This document shows, one piece after another, positions 27,975 to 36,419 of a DNA stretch of 64,000 bases. The position numbers and the translations under genes were made by a program. The stretch lies in the NCBI RefSeq assembly GCF_026723865.1, contig NZ_CP113529.1, positions 5,208,001 through 5,272,000 on the forward strand, written 5' to 3'. The DNA comes from Mycobacterium sp. Aquia_216 (lineage in GTDB: Bacteria; Actinomycetota; Actinomycetes; Mycobacteriales; Mycobacteriaceae). The notes under the pieces were generated by a model, which ran no database searches, was not told where the DNA came from, and saw only the letters and a program-made list of their open reading frames with translations. Positions within the stretch are counted from its first letter, which is position 1; each line of letters begins with the position of its first letter.

Positions 27975-29117
27975 GTGGCCTCGCAACGCTCCGACCTACT
28001 TCCGGTAACCGTCCTGTCCGGCTTCCTCGGAGCCGGGAAGACAACGCTGCTGAATCACGTGCTGGCGAACCGCGAAGGCGGACGGGTCGCGGTGATCGTC
28101 AACGACATGAGCGAGGTCAACATCGATGCCGCCTTGGTCGCCGGAACGGGTTATCTGGACCGCACCGAAGAGAAATTGGTCGAACTGACCAACGGCTGCA
28201 TTTGCTGCACGTTGCGCGAAGATCTCATCGAGTCGGTGGCTCACCTGGCATCGACGGGCCGGTTCGACTACCTGCTGATCGAGTCGACGGGCATCTCCGA
28301 ACCGATGCCGGTCGCCGCGACCTTCAGCTGGGAGTTCGAAGACGGCTTCAGCCTCGGGAGTGTCGCGAAGCTCGACACGATGGTGACGGTAGTTGACGCG
28401 TCGACGTTTCTGCGCGAGCTCGCGCGCGGCGACGAGCTGGCGGCTCGCGACCTCGCGGTCAGCGACGCCGACAGCCGCACCATCGCCGACCTGCTCGTCG
28501 ACCAAGTCGAATTCGCCGACGTCATCTTGCTCAACAAGACCGATCTGGTCAGCGAGGAGGCCTGCGCGAGAACCGCCGCGATGTTAAGGCGCCTGAACCC
28601 GTCGGCACGCATCGTGCCCACCGACCACGGCCGGGTGCCGCTGCAGGAAGTACTGGGCACCGGCCTGTTCGACCCCGATCTCGCCGCAGAATCACCGGGC
28701 TGGGATCAGGAGATCAACGGCGGTCACACGCCCGAGACCGAGGAATACGGCATCAGCAGCGTGACGTTCCGCGCGCGGCGCCCCTTTCACCCCCAGCGCC
28801 TGCATGCGGCACTGGAACAGTTGCAAGGGTTGTTGCGCAGCAAGGGTTTCTGCTGGATCGCCAGCCGTCCCAGCGTCGCGGCAGTCTGGTCGCAGGCCGG
28901 ACCCAACTTGGTAATCGAGCCGGCGCAATACTGGACGACCGCCGACATTCGCCCCGGCCAGGAGATCGTGTTCATCGGGCTCGAGCTCGACCGCGATCGG
29001 GTACTGAGCCTCATGGCGTCGGCGCTGCTGACCGACACCGAACTAGCCCAGGGACCGCGGCGGTGGGTCGCCTATCCCGATCCGTTGCCGCCGTGGAGCG
29101 TCGCTCACACCCATTGA
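27975..29117 (+). CDS. Zur-regulated COG0523 (CobW/ZNG-like) metal-chaperone GTPase
   Basis: A 380-residue G3E GTPase with the P-loop GAGKTT (19-24), metal motif CICC (75-78), ESTGISEP switch and NKTD specificity motif, then a CobW C-terminal domain (about 255-370). COG0523 proteins under Zur deliver zinc to client enzymes or help remodel ribosomes under zinc starvation; M. smegmatis Mrf is one such protein linked to zinc-free ribosomal proteins. The GTG start follows the Zur box directly. The ANTAR gene 19 nt downstream and rpmE2 beyond suggest one zinc-starvation module. Confidence 0.9.
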   Translation: MASQRSDLLPVTVLSGFLGAGKTTLLNHVLANREGGRVAVIVNDMSEVNIDAALVAGTGYLDRTEEKLVELTNGCICCTLREDLIESVAHLASTGRFDYLLIESTGISEPMPVAATFSWEFEDGFSLGSVAKLDTMVTVVDASTFLRELARGDELAARDLAVSDADSRTIADLLVDQVEFADVILLNKTDLVSEEACARTAAMLRRLNPSARIVPTDHGRVPLQEVLGTGLFDPDLAAESPGWDQEINGGHTPETEEYGISSVTFRARRPFHPQRLHAALEQLQGLLRSKGFCWIASRPSVAAVWSQAGPNLVIEPAQYWTTADIRPGQEIVFIGLELDRDRVLSLMASALLTDTELAQGPRRWVAYPDPLPPWSVAHTH

Positions 29118-29136
29118 CGGACAGCGAGATACAGCG

Positions 29137-29421
29137 ATGGCCCACACCCACGGCTACCGGCCCGGGGAGCACCGGACGAGGCGTGAAATCGATATGGCAA
29201 TCGGCGTTCTGATGGGTATTCGTCGTTGCTCGCAGCGAGATGCCTTGCACGCGTTGGTGTCCGCCACGCGGGCCAGCGGGGTCGGGCTAGGCGGAGTTTC
29301 GCGCGCGTTGCTCGACGTGGTCAGCGACAACTCCGACCCATCCGTCAGCGAGGTGATAGCGCACTGGACCGCGGTGCTCGAGATCCCGCAACCGGCGGTG
29401 ACCGGCGAAGAACCTTCTTGA
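29137..29421 (+). CDS. Stand-alone ANTAR-domain protein (putative RNA-binding antiterminator)
   Basis: A 94-residue protein made almost entirely of an ANTAR domain (about 10-65; REIDMAIGVLMGIRRCSQRDALHAL fits the consensus for the coiled helix and GILM core). ANTAR domains bind paired hairpins in mRNA and prevent termination. There is no receiver, GAF or PAS input domain, so any control must come from expression or a partner. It lies 19 nt after the COG0523 gene and is probably co-transcribed under Zur. That link between zinc starvation and RNA-level antitermination is unusual. Confidence 0.75.
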   Translation: MAHTHGYRPGEHRTRREIDMAIGVLMGIRRCSQRDALHALVSATRASGVGLGGVSRALLDVVSDNSDPSVSEVIAHWTAVLEIPQPAVTGEEPS

Positions 29422-29441
29422 CTTGCTTGACGTCCGATTCG

Positions 29442-29699
29442 TCAACGCCGATTGCCGTAGCGGCGGCGGAACTTTTCCACCTGCCCCGCGGTATCCAGGA
29501 TTCGGCGACCCCCGGTCCAAAACGGGTGTGAATCCGAGGTGACCTCTACCACGACAAGTGGATACGTCCGCACGCCCTGCGGCGTCGGCCATTCGATCGT
29601 GCGTGAACTCGTCATCGTCGATCGGGTGAGGAAGGCCGCGCCCGTCGTTGCATCCTGGAAGACCACGGGGTGGTAATCGGGGTGGATGTCGGGTTTCAT
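29442..29699 (-). CDS. rpmE2: 50S ribosomal protein L31 type B (zinc-independent)
   Basis: An 85-residue L31 type B protein: [16 protein letters not shown] at the start, [11 protein letters not shown] in the middle and EKFRRRYG at the end. It lacks the CxxC zinc motif of the housekeeping L31 and is therefore the C-minus form used when zinc is scarce. The ATG at 29699 matches the family start; an upstream in-frame GTG is unlikely. Two Zur-like boxes lie upstream. Replacing L31 frees zinc from ribosomes. Confidence 0.92.
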   Translation of the reverse strand: MKPDIHPDYHPVVFQDATTGAAFLTRSTMTSSRTIEWPTPQGVRTYPLVVVEVTSDSHPFWTGGRRILDTAGQVEKFRRRYGNRR

Positions 29700-29723
29700 C
29701 CGCGGCCTCACTTCAGCATTTAT

Positions 29724-29738
29724 TGATAATCATTTTCA
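29724..29738. promoter_or_regulatory. Zur box 1 upstream of rpmE2
   Basis: TGATAATCATTTTCA is the reverse complement of the box in front of the COG0523 gene. It lies 25 nt upstream of the rpmE2 start. Confidence 0.8.
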
Positions 29739-29778
29739 TTAGAGCTAGTCGAACGGTACCGCCTTCCGGCGGCCTTGT

Positions 29779-29793
29779 CGACAATGATTTTCA
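29779..29793. promoter_or_regulatory. Zur box 2 upstream of rpmE2
   Basis: CGACAATGATTTTCA matches TGAAAATGATTTTCA at 13 of 15 positions. It lies 55 nt (centre to centre) further upstream of rpmE2 than box 1, so two Zur dimers may act on this promoter. Confidence 0.55.
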
Positions 29794-29822
29794 ACTACGC
29801 CCCGGGCGCGTAGAACGGGGCG

Positions 29823-30176
29823 TCAGGCGCCGGGGTCGCTCGCGCCGAGGCGCAAGTGATCGATGTGGTACACGGCTTCGTCGAGCAATTGAGCGACGTG
29901 GTTGTCGTAGAGGCGGTAGACGATGTTGCGTCCGTTGCGGTCACCGGCAACCAGTCCGAGGGCGCGAAGCAGGCGCAACTGGTGAGACACGGCCGGCTGT
30001 TCCATCCCGACCGCCGTCGACAGGTCGCCGACCGAGCACGGGGATTGCCGCAGCCGGGTCAGGATCATCAGCCGATTGGGTGAGGCCAAGGCCTGCAGCG
30101 TCTCGGCGATCCTGCCTGCCGATGCCAGGTCGAGCGCAGCGGGTGGCGGCACCCTGCCCTCGACTCCGTGTCCCAT
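29823..30176 (-). CDS. nmtR: Nickel/cobalt-sensing ArsR-family repressor
   Basis: A 117-residue winged-helix repressor close to M. tuberculosis NmtR (Rv3744). It has the same N-terminus MGHGVEGR, whose Gly2/His3 act as metal ligands in NmtR, the recognition helix MEQPAVSHQLRLLRALGLV, and an alpha-5 metal site in QLLDEAVYHIDHLRLG. NmtR dissociates from DNA on binding Ni(II) or Co(II), relieving repression of CtpJ. It is divergent from a CtpJ-like ATPase, as in M. tuberculosis, with palindromes between them. Confidence 0.92.
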   Translation of the reverse strand: MGHGVEGRVPPPAALDLASAGRIAETLQALASPNRLMILTRLRQSPCSVGDLSTAVGMEQPAVSHQLRLLRALGLVAGDRNGRNIVYRLYDNHVAQLLDEAVYHIDHLRLGASDPGA

Positions 30177-30223
30177 TTCTCAATTGAAGCACGCACCATC
30201 AACTGGTATGAAATATGTAGAGC

Positions 30224-30235
30224 TATACATGTATA
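30224..30235. promoter_or_regulatory. Candidate NmtR operator in the nmtR-ctpJ intergenic region
   Basis: TATACATGTATA is a perfect 12-nt palindrome within an AT-rich stretch (about 30208-30243) in otherwise GC-rich DNA. ATGTA/TACAT half-sites repeat on both sides, as expected for an ArsR-family operator controlling both genes. Confidence 0.6.
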
Positions 30236-30279
30236 AATGTATCGTCTGTGTTGGTGACGATGGGATTGGGGCCGCTTCG

Positions 30280-32223
30280 ATGAGTTGCACCACCGTGCCG
30301 CCGACGCGCACCCCGTTGATGGCCAGCGGGCGGTCACGCGTCGTGGGTTTGTGGGCGGTCCCATCGGTGCGGTGGGCGAGCGTCGCCCTGATTCTGTTTT
30401 TGGCCGGACTCGCGGCGCAACTGCTAGCGGCCCCTTCCTGGAGTTGGTGGGCTTTCTACCTGGCGTGCTACCTCACCGGCGGCTGGTCACCGGCCTTAGA
30501 AGGGCTGCAGGCGTTAAGGTCTCGCATCCTCGACGTCGATCTGCTCATGGTGGTCGCCGCGATCGGTGCGGCGAGTATCGGCCAGATCTTTGACGGCGCG
30601 CTGCTGATCGTCATTTTCGCCACCTCGGGAGCATTGGAAGACGCGGCAACCAAGCGCACCGAGGATTCGGTCAAGGGCTTGCTCGACCTGGCACCCGATC
30701 GCGCTGTCCGTATCGACGCCGACGGGATCGAAGAATCGGTGAACGCTGCAGACCTTTGCATCGGTGACCTCGTCAGCGTGCGCCCCGGCGAGCGCGTCGG
30801 CGCGGATGGTGTCGTTGTCGATGGCGCCTCCGATGTCGATCAATCGTCGGTGACCGGGGAACCCCTGCCGGCCGGCAAGTCCGTCGATGACGAGGTATTC
30901 GCCGGCACGCTCAATGGTGCTGGGGCACTTCGTATTCGCGTTACCAAAGACCCGTCCGAAACCGTCGTCGCCCGCATCGTTGCCCTCGTCGCCGAGGCAT
31001 CGTCCACCAAAGCCAAGGCACAACTGTTCATTGAGAAGGTCGAGCAACGTTATTCCGTGGGCGTTGTCGTGGCGACCCTGGCCCTGTTCGCGGTCCCGCT
31101 GACGTTCGGCGCCGACCTACGGTCCACGTTGCTTCGAGCGATGACGTTCATGATCGTGGCGTCGCCGTGCGCGGTGGTGTTGGCCACCATGCCGCCGCTG
31201 CTTTCGGCAATCGCCAACGCCGGACGCCACGGTGTCCTGGTGAAGTCGGCGGTCGCGATGGAACACCTCGCGGACACCACTGCGGTCACCATCGACAAGA
31301 CGGGCACCCTGACGACGGGAACGCCGCAACTCACCAGCGTCGCTGCGATTGACGACCGCTACTCCGATGACGACGTACTGCGGATAGCCGCCAGCGCAGA
31401 GCAGTTCAGCGAGCATCCGCTCGGGCGCGCGGTCGTCACGGCCGCCCGCGCACGCGGGCTCACCTTGTTGGAAGCCAACGATTTTCAGGCGCTTCCCGGC
31501 CGTGGCGTTCGCGCGCATGTCGCAGAGCGCGCGATCGAAGTTCTCAGCCCGCGAGCATTCCGGGGCAACCCGCTCGCCGCGACCAGCCTCGAACGGCAGG
31601 GCACCACCGCCGTTTTCGTCGTGGTCGATGCGATACCCGTGGGCATCCTCGGACTCGACGACACCGTGCGCGAGGGCACCGACGTGGTGGTTCGCGCCAT
31701 CGCCGCGCTCACGTCCCACCCGCCGGCCCTGCTGACCGGCGACACTCGGCCGGCAGCGGAGCAGCTGGCCGCACAGGTCGGGATCGCAGATGTCCGTGCC
31801 GACCTGCTGCCTGAGGAGAAAGTCGCCGCCGTCCGCCAGCTGCAGAACGATGGCCACCGAGTGCTGTTTGTCGGTGACGGTATCAATGACGCGCCCGCCA
31901 TGGCCGCCGCACACGCCTCGATCGCCATGGGCCGCAACGGAGCCGACCTGACGCTGGAAACCGCCGACGCCGTCACCGTCCGAGACGAACTCGCCACGAT
32001 CCCGGCGATTGTTGCGCTTTCACGGCGCGCACGCCGCGTCGTCGTCGTCAACTTGGCCATCGCGGCGAGTTTCATCACCGGGCTCGTCGCATGGGACTTG
32101 CTGGGCCACCTGCCACTACCCCTCGGCGTCGCGGGCCACGAAGGCTCCACGGTCATCGTCGCGCTCAACGGTTTGCGACTCCTGAACGGGCGCGCCTGGC
32201 GCTCAGCGATATCGTCTCGGTGA
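30280..32223 (+). CDS. ctpJ: P1B4-type metal-exporting ATPase (CtpJ/CtpD-like)
   Basis: A 647-residue P-type ATPase with no N-terminal heavy-metal domain. The membrane metal motif is SPC (295-297) rather than CPC, the phosphorylation site is DKTG (D339), GDGINDAP forms the hinge, and HEGS (from H620) marks the last helix. SPC plus HEGST is the P1B4 signature for Co2+/Ni2+/Fe2+ export. Pairing with nmtR points to CtpJ, although CtpD is similar. I start at the ATG at 30280 because the operator palindromes lie upstream. Confidence 0.88.
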   Translation: MSCTTVPPTRTPLMASGRSRVVGLWAVPSVRWASVALILFLAGLAAQLLAAPSWSWWAFYLACYLTGGWSPALEGLQALRSRILDVDLLMVVAAIGAASIGQIFDGALLIVIFATSGALEDAATKRTEDSVKGLLDLAPDRAVRIDADGIEESVNAADLCIGDLVSVRPGERVGADGVVVDGASDVDQSSVTGEPLPAGKSVDDEVFAGTLNGAGALRIRVTKDPSETVVARIVALVAEASSTKAKAQLFIEKVEQRYSVGVVVATLALFAVPLTFGADLRSTLLRAMTFMIVASPCAVVLATMPPLLSAIANAGRHGVLVKSAVAMEHLADTTAVTIDKTGTLTTGTPQLTSVAAIDDRYSDDDVLRIAASAEQFSEHPLGRAVVTAARARGLTLLEANDFQALPGRGVRAHVAERAIEVLSPRAFRGNPLAATSLERQGTTAVFVVVDAIPVGILGLDDTVREGTDVVVRAIAALTSHPPALLTGDTRPAAEQLAAQVGIADVRADLLPEEKVAAVRQLQNDGHRVLFVGDGINDAPAMAAAHASIAMGRNGADLTLETADAVTVRDELATIPAIVALSRRARRVVVVNLAIAASFITGLVAWDLLGHLPLPLGVAGHEGSTVIVALNGLRLLNGRAWRSAISSR

Positions 32224-32251
32224 CACCAATCGATCGGTAGGAAGGGTCACG

Positions 32252-33097
32252 ATGACGAACGCCGTCGGCAGGGTGGCAGGCAAGGTCGCGTTCATTACGG
32301 GCGCGGCGCGCGGCCAAGGACGAGAACACGCCGTCCGTCTCGCCGAGGAAGGCGCGGACATCATTGCCGTCGATATGTGTGCCGACGTCGAAGGCGTCAA
32401 CTATCCGGGCGCGACGGAGGCCGATCTCGAGGAAACCGGGGCGCTGGTCGAGAAGTTAGACCGGCGCATCGTCACCGCCAAGGCCGATGTCAGAGACCTC
32501 GCGAGCCTTCGCGATGCGCTGCAGCAGGGAATCAACGAGTTGGGCCGGCCTGACGTGGTGGTGGCCAATGCCGGCATTAGCGGCAGTCCCGCGCCCGCCG
32601 CGCTGATTGAAGAAGCCGCCTGGCAGACAATGCTCGACATCAATCTCACCGGCGTCTGGCACACCGTCAAGGTGGCGGTGCCGCATATGTCCGACGGGCG
32701 GGGCGGATCCATCATCTTGGTGAGCTCCATGTTGGGACTCCGTGGCGGCGGATACATGGCGCATTACGCCTCCGCAAAGCATGGCGTTGTCGGCCTGATG
32801 AACTCGCTCGCGAATGAACTTGCACCGCAGTCGATTAGAGTCAACTCGATCCATCCCGGCAACGTGCTGACGCCGATGATCGACAACGAGCAGTTCCACC
32901 GCACGCTGCGGCCGGACCTGCCCGAGCCCACCATGGACGACACGGCCGCGGTGATCGGTCACTTCCATATGCTGCCGGTGCCGGTAATCGAGGCCCGCGC
33001 GGTGAGCAACGCCGTGCTGTTTCTCGCCTCCGACGAGGCGCAGTACATCACCGGAGCGGCACTGCCGGTCGACGCGGGAGCCGTCGCGAAGTTCTAG
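32252..33097 (+). CDS. Mycofactocin-type short-chain dehydrogenase
   Basis: A 281-residue SDR with FITGAARGQGREHAVRLAEEGADI, catalytic Tyr/Lys in YASAKHG, and the Asp-rich insert after the second strand (VDMCADVEGVNYPGATEADL) typical of the mycofactocin-coupled SDR family, in which NAD is held tightly and electrons pass to the peptide cofactor mycofactocin. A GGAAGG Shine-Dalgarno precedes the ATG. It lies between ctpJ and kmtR on the same strand, but metal homeostasis gives no hint of its alcohol substrate. Confidence 0.85.
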   Translation: MTNAVGRVAGKVAFITGAARGQGREHAVRLAEEGADIIAVDMCADVEGVNYPGATEADLEETGALVEKLDRRIVTAKADVRDLASLRDALQQGINELGRPDVVVANAGISGSPAPAALIEEAAWQTMLDINLTGVWHTVKVAVPHMSDGRGGSIILVSSMLGLRGGGYMAHYASAKHGVVGLMNSLANELAPQSIRVNSIHPGNVLTPMIDNEQFHRTLRPDLPEPTMDDTAAVIGHFHMLPVPVIEARAVSNAVLFLASDEAQYITGAALPVDAGAVAKF

Positions 33098-33241
33098 GGC
33101 GTCCGTGGCCCGGGGGCCGTTCACCCTCACACGAGTAACACGCGCCGACCATTAGACGGTTCGCAGATGCGCTATCGCATCCGATATCGCTTTCAACAGT
33201 CGCCGCATAGTCGGTCAGCAACGCCGGCCTCCTACATAAGC

Positions 33242-33247
33242 TACTAT
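33242..33247 (+). promoter_or_regulatory. Predicted -10 box of kmtR
   Basis: TACTAT lies six bases before the kmtR ATG, predicting a leaderless transcript. Surrounding AT-rich sequence with CATA and TATG arms (about 33234-33256) could be the KmtR operator. Confidence 0.45.
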
Positions 33248-33253
33248 CTACGT

Positions 33254-33652
33254 ATGCATGCAGATAACGCTGCAGCGCCGCTCGCCGAGGATCAGGTCAG
33301 CCTGATCGTCGAGATCTTTCGAATGTTGGCCGACCACACGCGCATTCGAGTGTTGTGGGCACTGACCGAGGGCGAGTCGTCGGTCAACGACCTCGCCGAA
33401 AAGGTGGACAAGCCCGCACCGTCGGTGTCCCAGCACCTGGCGAAGCTGCGCATGGCTCGGCTGGTACGCACCCGCCGGTCCGGCACCACGATCTTCTACA
33501 GCCTGGAAAACGAACACGTCGGCCAGTTGGTCGTCGATGCGGTATTCCACGCCGAGCACGCCGGCCCCGGTGTGCCGTCCCACCACCGCGGCGACCCGGA
33601 CGTGCGGGGCATCACGACCGACCGTCAGCCGCGAAAGGCCAGAGCGCGATGA
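33254..33652 (+). CDS. kmtR: Nickel/cobalt-sensing ArsR-family repressor KmtR
   Basis: A 132-residue repressor very similar to M. tuberculosis KmtR (Rv0827c). Shared segments are the start around MHADNAAAPLAEDQV, the helix-turn-helix KPAPSVSQHLAKLRMARLVRT and the metal-binding end VFHAEHAGPGVPSHH. KmtR releases its own promoter and that of the CDF exporter when Ni(II) or Co(II) binds. Its stop overlaps the exporter start (ATGA), whereas the M. tuberculosis counterparts lie apart. The ATG at 33254 follows a -10 box. Confidence 0.92.
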   Translation: MHADNAAAPLAEDQVSLIVEIFRMLADHTRIRVLWALTEGESSVNDLAEKVDKPAPSVSQHLAKLRMARLVRTRRSGTTIFYSLENEHVGQLVVDAVFHAEHAGPGVPSHHRGDPDVRGITTDRQPRKARAR

Positions 33653-34668
33653 ACGATCACGATCACGATCACCCGAAGGGGTTGTGGGGCGCGATCCAAG
33701 AGATCTTTGCGCCGCACTCCCACGACGCCGCCCACAGCGTTGACAGCGCGCTGGAGTCCAGCGCCGACGGCATTCGCGCGGTCAAGGTCAGCCTGCTGGT
33801 CCTGGGCGCGACCGCGATCGCGCAGATCGTCGTCGTGCTTCTTTCCGGCTCCATCGCGCTGGTTGCCGACACCATCCACAACTTCTCCGACGCTCTCACC
33901 GCTGTGCCGCTGTGGATCGCATTTGCGTTGAGCAGCAAGGTCGCAACGCGCCGCTACACCTACGGCTTCGGCCGGGTGGAAGACCTCGCGGGGCTGTTCG
34001 TGGTCGCTATGATCGCGCTGTCGGCGATCATCGCCGCCTATGAGGCCATTGACCGGCTGATCAATCCACGGCCCATCGACCACGTGTGCTGGGTCGCGGT
34101 GGCGGGCCTTGTCGGCTTCCTCGGAAACGAATGGGTGGCCATCTACCGCATCCGGGTAGGACGCCGCATCGGCTCGGCCGCGCTCGCCGCCGACGGCCTG
34201 CACGCCCGCACCGACGGCTTTACCTCCCTGGCGGTGCTGATCGGCGCCGGCGGTGTGGCTCTGGGCTTTCCGCTTGCCGACCCGATCATCGGCTTGGTGA
34301 TCACGGTCGCCATTCTGGCCGTGCTTCACACGGCGGTGCGCGACGTGTTCCGCCGTTTGATGGACGGCGTAGACCCGACGTTGATCGACACCGCCGAAGC
34401 CGTGCTCGCCGCCCGACCGGGTGTCCGCGCGGTCCGCAGTGTGCGGATGCGCTGGATTGGGCACCGGTTGCACGCCGATGCCGAGCTCGACATCGACCCC
34501 GCGCTGAGTCTGGCTGCGGCACATGAGATTGCGCACGACTCCGAACACGACCTGATTCACGCGGTGCCCAAGCTGACTACCGCGATGATTCACGCTTATC
34601 CCGCCGGCGGCACCAACGCGGCCCAGAAACATCGCGAGCACGCCGAGTCACACCGTCATCAGCATTAA
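33649..34668 (+). CDS. Cation diffusion facilitator exporter (Rv2025c-like)
   Basis: A 339-residue CDF protein with a His/Asp-rich N-terminus (NDHDHDH, APHSHDAAHS), six transmembrane helices, the metal-site patterns VADTIHNFSDAL and ADGLHARTDGF, a cytoplasmic dimerisation domain (about 220-310) and a His-rich tail. It matches Rv2025c, the CDF exporter controlled by KmtR in M. tuberculosis. It is translationally coupled to kmtR and would export excess Ni/Co (perhaps Zn) by proton exchange. Downstream, 34669-34930 holds nothing I recognise. Confidence 0.92.
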   Translation: MNDHDHDHPKGLWGAIQEIFAPHSHDAAHSVDSALESSADGIRAVKVSLLVLGATAIAQIVVVLLSGSIALVADTIHNFSDALTAVPLWIAFALSSKVATRRYTYGFGRVEDLAGLFVVAMIALSAIIAAYEAIDRLINPRPIDHVCWVAVAGLVGFLGNEWVAIYRIRVGRRIGSAALAADGLHARTDGFTSLAVLIGAGGVALGFPLADPIIGLVITVAILAVLHTAVRDVFRRLMDGVDPTLIDTAEAVLAARPGVRAVRSVRMRWIGHRLHADAELDIDPALSLAAAHEIAHDSEHDLIHAVPKLTTAMIHAYPAGGTNAAQKHREHAESHRHQH

Positions 34669-34930
34669 CCAGTGCAACGTCGAATAGCGTTGAAGCGCAA
34701 GTAGTCGGGGGCCGTATTGTGCGCCGTGTATGGCGCATCCCGGTGAGTCTGGCCGTGGCGCGGCAGCCGGTGCACGATGACTTGTTACCGATCCAAACTT
34801 TATGCGTCGTTGGGTCGTTGGTCTGGCCGAGCACTGCGATGAGCTGTCATCCATGACACGGCAGGGGCATTTTGAGGACCTGCTGCTTCGACGTTGTGCC
34901 CGATCGTTGCCGGCATTCGTGCCCTGCTGA

Positions 34931-36361
34931 TCAGACGCCCAGCACGGATTGAGACCACAGATATTCGTCGAGACCTTCAGGCCCGCCTTCGCGACCGATG
35001 CCGCTGCCCTTTACCCCACCGAATGGTGTACATGGCTGGCAGCCAAACGAATTGATCGCCATGGTGCCGGTATCGATGCGGGCGGACAGCGCCAGCGCAC
35101 GGTCGACGTCCTGGGTCCATAGCGAGCCTGCGAGCCCATAGTCGGTGTCGTTGGCGATGGCAATCGCTTCGTCCACGTCGGCATACGCCATGATCGTGAC
35201 CACGGGGCCGAAGATTTCCTCACGGGCGATGGCCATGCTGGAATCGACATCGACAAACACGGTGGGCTCGACATACCAGCCGGTGGGCTGTGACGCCGGC
35301 CGCCCGCCACCCACGATCACCCGGGCTCCGTCGGCCCAACCGGAGGCGATGTAGGACTCGACCCTGGCCCGCTGACGCTCTGCGACAAGTGGTCCGATGA
35401 AGGTCTCCGGGTCAAGGGGATCACCGACTTTGAACGACCCGACCATCGCCGCGATCGCCTCGGTGAACTCCGCCTGCCGGCTGAGCGGAAGCAGAATCCG
35501 ACTGTCGGCGGCGCACACCTGTCCACTGTTGAGGAACGAGTTGAATGCCAAACCGGTGAGCGTGGCTTGCAGGTCGGCGTCGTCCAGGATGATCGCGGCG
35601 GACTTCCCGCCCAGCTCGAGGGTCACCGGTCGGAGCAGATCGCCGCACAGCGCGCCGATGCGCCGACCGGCGGCACCAGAACCCGTGAAGGCGACCTTGT
35701 CGACGCCGGGATGAGTCACCAGATATTCCCCGACGACCCGGTCGCCGGGGACGATATTGAGTACGCCGTCGGGCAGTCCGGCAGCCAGCGCCGCCTCGGC
35801 AAGGACGTAAGCATCCAGCGGGGCTTCCGGGGCCGGCTTGAGCACCACCGCGCATCCCGCCGCCAGAGCGGGGGCAAGCTTCATCATCGTCAACATGGGC
35901 GGGCCATTCCACGGCACGATCGCCCCGACGACACCGACTGGCCGCTTACGGACCAGACTGGATCCGCCGACGCCGCTACGGCGCTCCTCGAACACGGTGT
36001 CTGCGAGCAGGTCTGCGTAGTATTCCAGCTGCGCCATGGCGGGTTCGACCATCACCGGCTGCACCTGGGAGATCGGGCAGCCCATCTCCACGACTTGGGC
36101 CATGCCGAGTTCCTCTGCCCGCTTGCGACTTTCGTCAAGCAGCCGGCGGATCGCCTCGGTCCGCTCGGCCGGTGTGGAGTTGCCCCACTCGCCGACCATC
36201 GCCGCACGCGCGGCCGCAACGGCGGCGTCGATATCGGCCGGCGCGCCCGCGGGCACCCGCCCCACGACTTGTTCGGTGTGAGGCGAGATCACGTCGATGA
36301 CTTCCGCGGTCTGCGGCGCGACCATCCGCCCACCGATCAGGAACTGGCTATGCTCGATCAT
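34931..36361 (-). CDS. NAD-dependent aldehyde dehydrogenase
   Basis: A 476-residue aldehyde dehydrogenase with general base Glu249 in LELGGKS, nucleophile Cys283 in SGQVCAADSR, Rossmann motif FTGSGAAG and the conserved EEIFGPVV segment. It oxidises an aldehyde to the acid. It follows the extradiol dioxygenase gene by 58 nt on the same strand, so it may oxidise a 2-hydroxymuconic-semialdehyde-type ring-cleavage product or an alcohol-derived aldehyde; the substrate is not settled. Confidence 0.88.
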   Translation of the reverse strand: MIEHSQFLIGGRMVAPQTAEVIDVISPHTEQVVGRVPAGAPADIDAAVAAARAAMVGEWGNSTPAERTEAIRRLLDESRKRAEELGMAQVVEMGCPISQVQPVMVEPAMAQLEYYADLLADTVFEERRSGVGGSSLVRKRPVGVVGAIVPWNGPPMLTMMKLAPALAAGCAVVLKPAPEAPLDAYVLAEAALAAGLPDGVLNIVPGDRVVGEYLVTHPGVDKVAFTGSGAAGRRIGALCGDLLRPVTLELGGKSAAIILDDADLQATLTGLAFNSFLNSGQVCAADSRILLPLSRQAEFTEAIAAMVGSFKVGDPLDPETFIGPLVAERQRARVESYIASGWADGARVIVGGGRPASQPTGWYVEPTVFVDVDSSMAIAREEIFGPVVTIMAYADVDEAIAIANDTDYGLAGSLWTQDVDRALALSARIDTGTMAINSFGCQPCTPFGGVKGSGIGREGGPEGLDEYLWSQSVLGV

Positions 36362-36419
36362 TCGCGCGTGCCTCCGTATGAGCCGCGTAGTACGTTTCCG
36401 TCACCAGGGGGCCGGGAGG

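Noticed and set aside
34669..34930. Short open frame (about 43 codons) downstream of the CDF exporter that could be a transposase scrap.
   Set aside because: No start context, no recognised motif and no terminal repeats; nothing supports a gene or mobile element.
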